Of a stretch of DNA of 64,000 nucleotides, positions 60,925 to 64,000 are shown piece by piece. The notes beneath the pieces were generated by a model, which had not been told where the DNA came from, searched no databases, and saw only the letters and a program-made list of their open reading frames with translations. Numbering within the stretch: position 1 is the first letter of the stretch; every line of letters begins with the position of its first letter. Position numbers and translations under genes: made by a program. The DNA is taken from assembly GCA_019745565.1 (NCBI GenBank), contig JAIESW010000001.1, forward strand, positions 20,286 to 84,285, written 5' to 3'. The DNA comes from Burkholderiales bacterium. Its GTDB lineage: Bacteria; Pseudomonadota; Gammaproteobacteria; Burkholderiales; Ga0077523.

Positions 60925-62604
60925 TCAGCTGTTGAAGGAACGCAGCACCTGCCCTGCCAGCGGCGCTTGTGGCAGCAGGCCCTCGGCGTTCGCGAGCTGT
61001 TCGCCGTTCACCCACACACCGTGGACACCGCGCGCCGGTGTGACGAGGCGCGAAGCACCAGAGGGCAGATCGTGCTGCCGCACCGCCGGTCCGCGCCCGA
61101 CCGTGGCCGGATCGATCAACGCGAGGTCGGCCCAGGCACCTGGGGCGATGCGGCCCCGATCCTGGATGCCCAGCGCCTCGGCCGGCTCCGACGTGAGCCG
61201 GCGGACCGCGCGCTCGATCGGCATGATGCCGCGCTCGCGCACCCAGTGGCCGAGCATGTGCAGGCCGGCACCGGCGTCGCAGAAGAATTCCAGATGCGCA
61301 CCCGCATCCGACAGCGAGATGAGCGCGTTGTCGTCGGTCAGCATGCGCGTGAGCGCCGCCTCGTCCGAGTTGAGCAGGGTCGCGATGAACATCGTGTCGA
61401 GATCCTCGGCGAGCGCCAGATCCAGCACGAAGTCGAGCTCGTGCTTGCCGGCCTGCGCCGCGGCGCGCGCAACGCTCACGCCTTCCAGATGCTTGTGCTC
61501 GGGCTTCTTCACCATCAGCACGTGCATGCGCTCCCATTCGCCGTTGAACATGCGCCGCGTCGGCGTGGCGATCTCGGCCTTCACCTTGGCGCGGAACTCC
61601 GCGCTCGCCAGCAGCGCGCGATACGCCGGGCCGGCGTGGGCCTCCATGGCCGGCAGCCAGGAGGCGAGGCCTTCCAGCACATACGGGGCGTGGAAATTGA
61701 ATTCGAAGGTGAGCGGACAGGGCGAAACTGCACCGTACAGGCGGCGACCGCGGGCGCGTGCATCCCCGATCGACGCGAGATCCTCGAACACCTGTTCGGG
61801 CGTGATGTTGCTGTGCAGGAGTGCCGCGACGATGAACGGCCGGCCGGCAAGCGCGGAGAGCGCTTCGAGGCGCGCCATCGGGGTTGCCTGATTCTTGGTG
61901 ATCATCAGGGTGCCCTTGCCCGACTCCGCCAGGGTGGAAGCGAGTGCGTCGAACTCGGCATCGTCGGCCAGGCGTGAAGGCATCGGAATGCCGGCTTCGC
62001 CATTGTGCTGGAGCGACGTGGTGGTGGAGAAACCCACCGCGCCCACCGCCATCGCCTCGCGCACCATCGCCTGCATCTGCGCGACCTCTTCGGGGGTCGC
62101 GGCGCGCTTGGCCGCGTCGCCACGCAAGGCCCAGGTGCGCACCGACGAATGGCCCACGAACACGGCCGCGTTCGGGCCGACGCCGCGGCCCTCGAGGAAA
62201 TCCAGATACTCGGGGAAAGTCTCGAACTCCCACTGGATGCCGGTGCGCAGCGCGTCGAGCGACATGCCCTCCACATGGGTCAGGTTGCGCATCACCAGGT
62301 CGCGATCGTCCGGGCGGCAGGGCGCAATGGTGAAGCCGCAGTTGCCCATCACGATCGTGGTCACGCCCAGCGCCGGCGACGGCGACGCGTACGGGTCCCA
62401 GGTGATCTGCGCGTCATAGTGCGTGTGGTTGTCGATGATGCCGGGCATCAGCGACAAGCCCTCGGCGTCGACCCTTTGGCGCCCCGCACCCACGTCCTTG
62501 CCCACTGCGGCGATCCTGCCACCCGAGACGGCGACCGATCCGGCAAAGGCCGGGCGGCCGGTCCCGTCGATGACGGATGCGTTCTCGATGACGAGGTCGT
62601 GCAT
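60925..62604 (-). CDS. N-acyl-D-amino-acid deacylase family amidohydrolase
   Basis: A 559-residue TIM-barrel metal hydrolase. The first metal site is the HTHYDAQ motif (about residues 60-66), the conserved metal Cys is in MGNCGFT, and the catalytic Asp lies in SLSDAGAHLEFF. Later segments AVSPCPLTFEFNFHAP and GVWVNGEQL agree with the D-aminoacylase/D-hydantoinase branch. It likely removes an acyl group from a D-amino acid or related compound, giving acids for the TRAP/CoA-transferase operon. It is the first gene of the six-gene minus-strand operon. Confidence 0.9.
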   Translation of the reverse strand: MHDLVIENASVIDGTGRPAFAGSVAVSGGRIAAVGKDVGAGRQRVDAEGLSLMPGIIDNHTHYDAQITWDPYASPSPALGVTTIVMGNCGFTIAPCRPDDRDLVMRNLTHVEGMSLDALRTGIQWEFETFPEYLDFLEGRGVGPNAAVFVGHSSVRTWALRGDAAKRAATPEEVAQMQAMVREAMAVGAVGFSTTTSLQHNGEAGIPMPSRLADDAEFDALASTLAESGKGTLMITKNQATPMARLEALSALAGRPFIVAALLHSNITPEQVFEDLASIGDARARGRRLYGAVSPCPLTFEFNFHAPYVLEGLASWLPAMEAHAGPAYRALLASAEFRAKVKAEIATPTRRMFNGEWERMHVLMVKKPEHKHLEGVSVARAAAQAGKHELDFVLDLALAEDLDTMFIATLLNSDEAALTRMLTDDNALISLSDAGAHLEFFCDAGAGLHMLGHWVRERGIMPIERAVRRLTSEPAEALGIQDRGRIAPGAWADLALIDPATVGRGPAVRQHDLPSGASRLVTPARGVHGVWVNGEQLANAEGLLPQAPLAGQVLRSFNS

Positions 62605-62695
62605 GTTCGATCTCCGTGGCGTTTTTTTTCGAGGCCGGGCGTCACCTCGACCCGGCGTGAGATGCGATGTTACCTCCCGACGCTAGAATCGACGT

Positions 62696-62950
62696 ATGAA
62701 CCTGACTCTGCCACCCTGCTTCGCCGTCGCACTCATCCTCGCCATGGTTGCGGCCGTGGCCGCTCGCGCCGAGGAAACCAGACGCCCCAAGGACGCTGCC
62801 GAAGCCGTGCAGGAGGGCAACGTCAAGAACTGGGTCGAGTACTACGAACGCACCCGCGAAGCGCAGCGCGTGACAGGCAAACCGTCGCCTCCCGCCACGG
62901 AGGCCGCGCCACCCAAGGAACCGGCGCCCCCTGCGGCGCCGGCACGTTGA
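62696..62950 (+). CDS. Small secreted Pro/Ala-rich protein
   Basis: An 84-residue exported protein: a signal peptide of about 25 residues (ending AARAEE), a charged stretch with VKNWVEYYERTREAQRVTG, and a Pro/Ala-rich tail (EAAPPKEPAPPAAPAR). I do not recognise a family. A tagaat -10-like hexamer lies six bases before the ATG and no Shine-Dalgarno is present. It reads divergently from the deacylase operon and converges on the YqhA-like gene. Confidence 0.65.
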   Translation: MNLTLPPCFAVALILAMVAAVAARAEETRRPKDAAEAVQEGNVKNWVEYYERTREAQRVTGKPSPPATEAAPPKEPAPPAAPAR

Positions 62951-62959
62951 TGTCCGGCG

Positions 62960-63535
62960 TCAGTGGTCTTGGGGAGCGTCCGACGACTTCGCTCCTCCGT
63001 CCGGGGGATGCCCCTCGGAGGCGTGGGTGAGATAGAGCGCCAGACCGACCAGGGCGATCGCGCCGCCGAGGTAGAGCAGTTCGAGCACGGTATCCATCTT
63101 CATCTTCACCGCGTGCTCGAACAGCTTGACGATCAGGATCATCAGGATGACCTTGGCGAGCCGCGTCTTGAGATCGTCGAGACTCTCGATCAGCAGGACC
63201 TTGCTGGACGAGCGCGAACCGTGCGCGGCATCGATGTCGCTCACGAACAGTTCGTACAGACCCAGGGCGAAGATCAGCATCACGGTGGCGAGCAGGTAGC
63301 CGTCCACCACCTCGACCACGTGGGTCACGGTGTCGTCGTGCAACAGCTTGCGCGCTTCCGGCGACAACGACGGATCCGAGTAGTGGAAGATGTGCACCAC
63401 TAGGTACCAGACATCCACCGTGGAAATGAAGAACACCGCGATCGCCGAGACCATACTGGCCACGACGGCGATCACCACCACGAAACGGCTGTTCCATAGC
63501 AGACTTTCGAACCAGCGTTCGATGAATTTCAGCAT
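62960..63535 (-). CDS. YqhA/UPF0114 family membrane protein
   Basis: A 191-residue inner-membrane protein with three or four helices. Family marks are FESLLWNSRFVVVIAVVASMVSAIAVFFI, VVDGYLLATVMLIFALGLYELFVS and LKTRLAKVILMILIVKLFEHAVKM. YqhA proteins occur next to many genes and their role is undefined. The ATG at 63535 is preferred because the conserved MLKFIERWFE begins there. Confidence 0.92.
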   Translation of the reverse strand: MLKFIERWFESLLWNSRFVVVIAVVASMVSAIAVFFISTVDVWYLVVHIFHYSDPSLSPEARKLLHDDTVTHVVEVVDGYLLATVMLIFALGLYELFVSDIDAAHGSRSSSKVLLIESLDDLKTRLAKVILMILIVKLFEHAVKMKMDTVLELLYLGGAIALVGLALYLTHASEGHPPDGGAKSSDAPQDH

Positions 63536-63658
63536 TGCCGGCAATCGGGATCGAAGGAAACCCGGATTATAGGCAGCCCCGCGGTGGTATTCCGATACCA
63601 CCCCGCACCATCGCGGCCGCCGCAACATCGGTCCTCGTCATCGACTTCGGGAGCAACC

Positions 63659-64000
63659 GTGAACATTGCGTCGATCCGCGCATGCGTCGCCGCGAGCATC
63701 CTGCTGGCCGTCAACGTGACCGCCGGTGCCCAGGACGACATCGCCGCCGCGAAGAAACTCGCCCTCAATCACTGCGGTGTCTGTCACACGTTCGAAGCCG
63801 GCGAAACAGTGCGCCAGGGACCGAATCTCTGGGGCATCCTGACCCGCGGAGCCGGAACGGCAGAAGGCTTCGCCTATTCCGACGGCTTCCGCAAGACGCT
63901 CGCCGGCAAGAACTGGGACGCCGCCCTGCTCGATCGCTGGCTCACCGACCCGCAATCGGTCGCGGCCGGCACCGTGATGCTGTACAGGCAGGACGATCCG
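63659..64000 (+). CDS. Class I cytochrome c, 3'-truncated by the window
   Basis: A partial exported protein of 114 codons that runs to the last base. A GTG start at 63659 follows a ggag site. The signal peptide ends near TAGAQDD. The heme-binding CxxCH is seen as CGVCH at about residues 41-45, followed by GPNLWGIL and SDGFRKTL, which fit the small soluble cytochrome c family. The methionine that serves as axial ligand probably lies beyond the window or as VMLY near the end. Periplasmic electron transfer is the likely function. Confidence 0.85.
   Translation, partial: MNIASIRACVAASILLAVNVTAGAQDDIAAAKKLALNHCGVCHTFEAGETVRQGPNLWGILTRGAGTAEGFAYSDGFRKTLAGKNWDAALLDRWLTDPQSVAAGTVMLYRQDDP

Overview
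This is a 64 kb, GC-rich chromosomal window. Its gene content points to a free-living, probably uncultured betaproteobacterium. The evidence is an EarP/EF-P pair with an arginine at EF-P position 32, a groESL operon behind a textbook sigma-32 promoter, TRAP and BMP-type transporters, a methyl-accepting chemotaxis protein, a sigma-28 type promoter, and a c-type cytochrome. No rRNA, tRNA, CRISPR array, insertion sequence or phage gene was recognised.

Left part (0.8-17.7 kb): a dense block of stress and redox genes. Minus-strand chain: PRC-barrel protein, DegP-type protease, old-yellow-enzyme reductase, DUF1931 histone-fold protein, cardiolipin-synthase tail. Plus-strand chain: CBS protein, FixJ-type regulator, MEDS-PAS histidine kinase, receiver remnant, AraC regulator, HdeD-like remnant. 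Then, on the minus strand, two BON proteins flanking an internally duplicated protein, a PfpI-monooxygenase fusion, a cNMP-thioredoxin-reductase-like fusion, a quinone reductase and an aldehyde dehydrogenase. Seven loci here are truncated or internally deleted: TpsB, cardiolipin synthase, receiver, HdeD, aldehyde dehydrogenase, a glycosyltransferase tail, and possibly an SDR scrap. In the three internal deletions the reading frame is kept. No comparable damage was seen to the right. Either the block is decaying or the assembly collapsed in several places.

Middle (17.8-43.3 kb): a 3-hydroxyisobutyryl-CoA hydrolase-like protein, a ZrgA-like periplasmic protein, a MalT-type regulator, a chemoreceptor, and a large PAS/GAF/GGDEF/EAL protein. 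A six-gene operon follows (BMP binding protein, two permeases, formamidase, isochorismatase-fold hydrolase, double ATPase) that looks like amide or nucleoside nitrogen scavenging. Then come groESL, an ECF42 sigma factor with its DGPF partner, an alpha/beta hydrolase, a NIPSNAP-CoA-transferase operon, and an OmpA lipoprotein with a very long Gly/Ala/Ser tract.

Right part (43.5-64 kb): DsbD-like plus redoxin, earP-efp, a Rap1a/Tai-like protein with apt, and a 26-residue membrane protein behind a perfect sigma-28 promoter. These are followed by a Ser-rich lipoprotein, a VOC protein, a LysR regulator, an adhesin-E-like protein, a carboxylesterase and a 519-residue unknown. A six-gene minus-strand operon (D-aminoacylase family, CoA-transferase III, TatT lipoprotein, DctP, DctQM, MFS) suggests import and CoA-dependent breakdown of an organic or acylated amino acid. 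The window ends in a YqhA-family membrane protein and a cytochrome c cut by the edge.

Several genes on both sides of the 17.7 kb boundary have a -10-like hexamer 6-9 bases before the ATG and no Shine-Dalgarno sequence. This suggests leaderless mRNAs and argues that both halves belong to the same organism.
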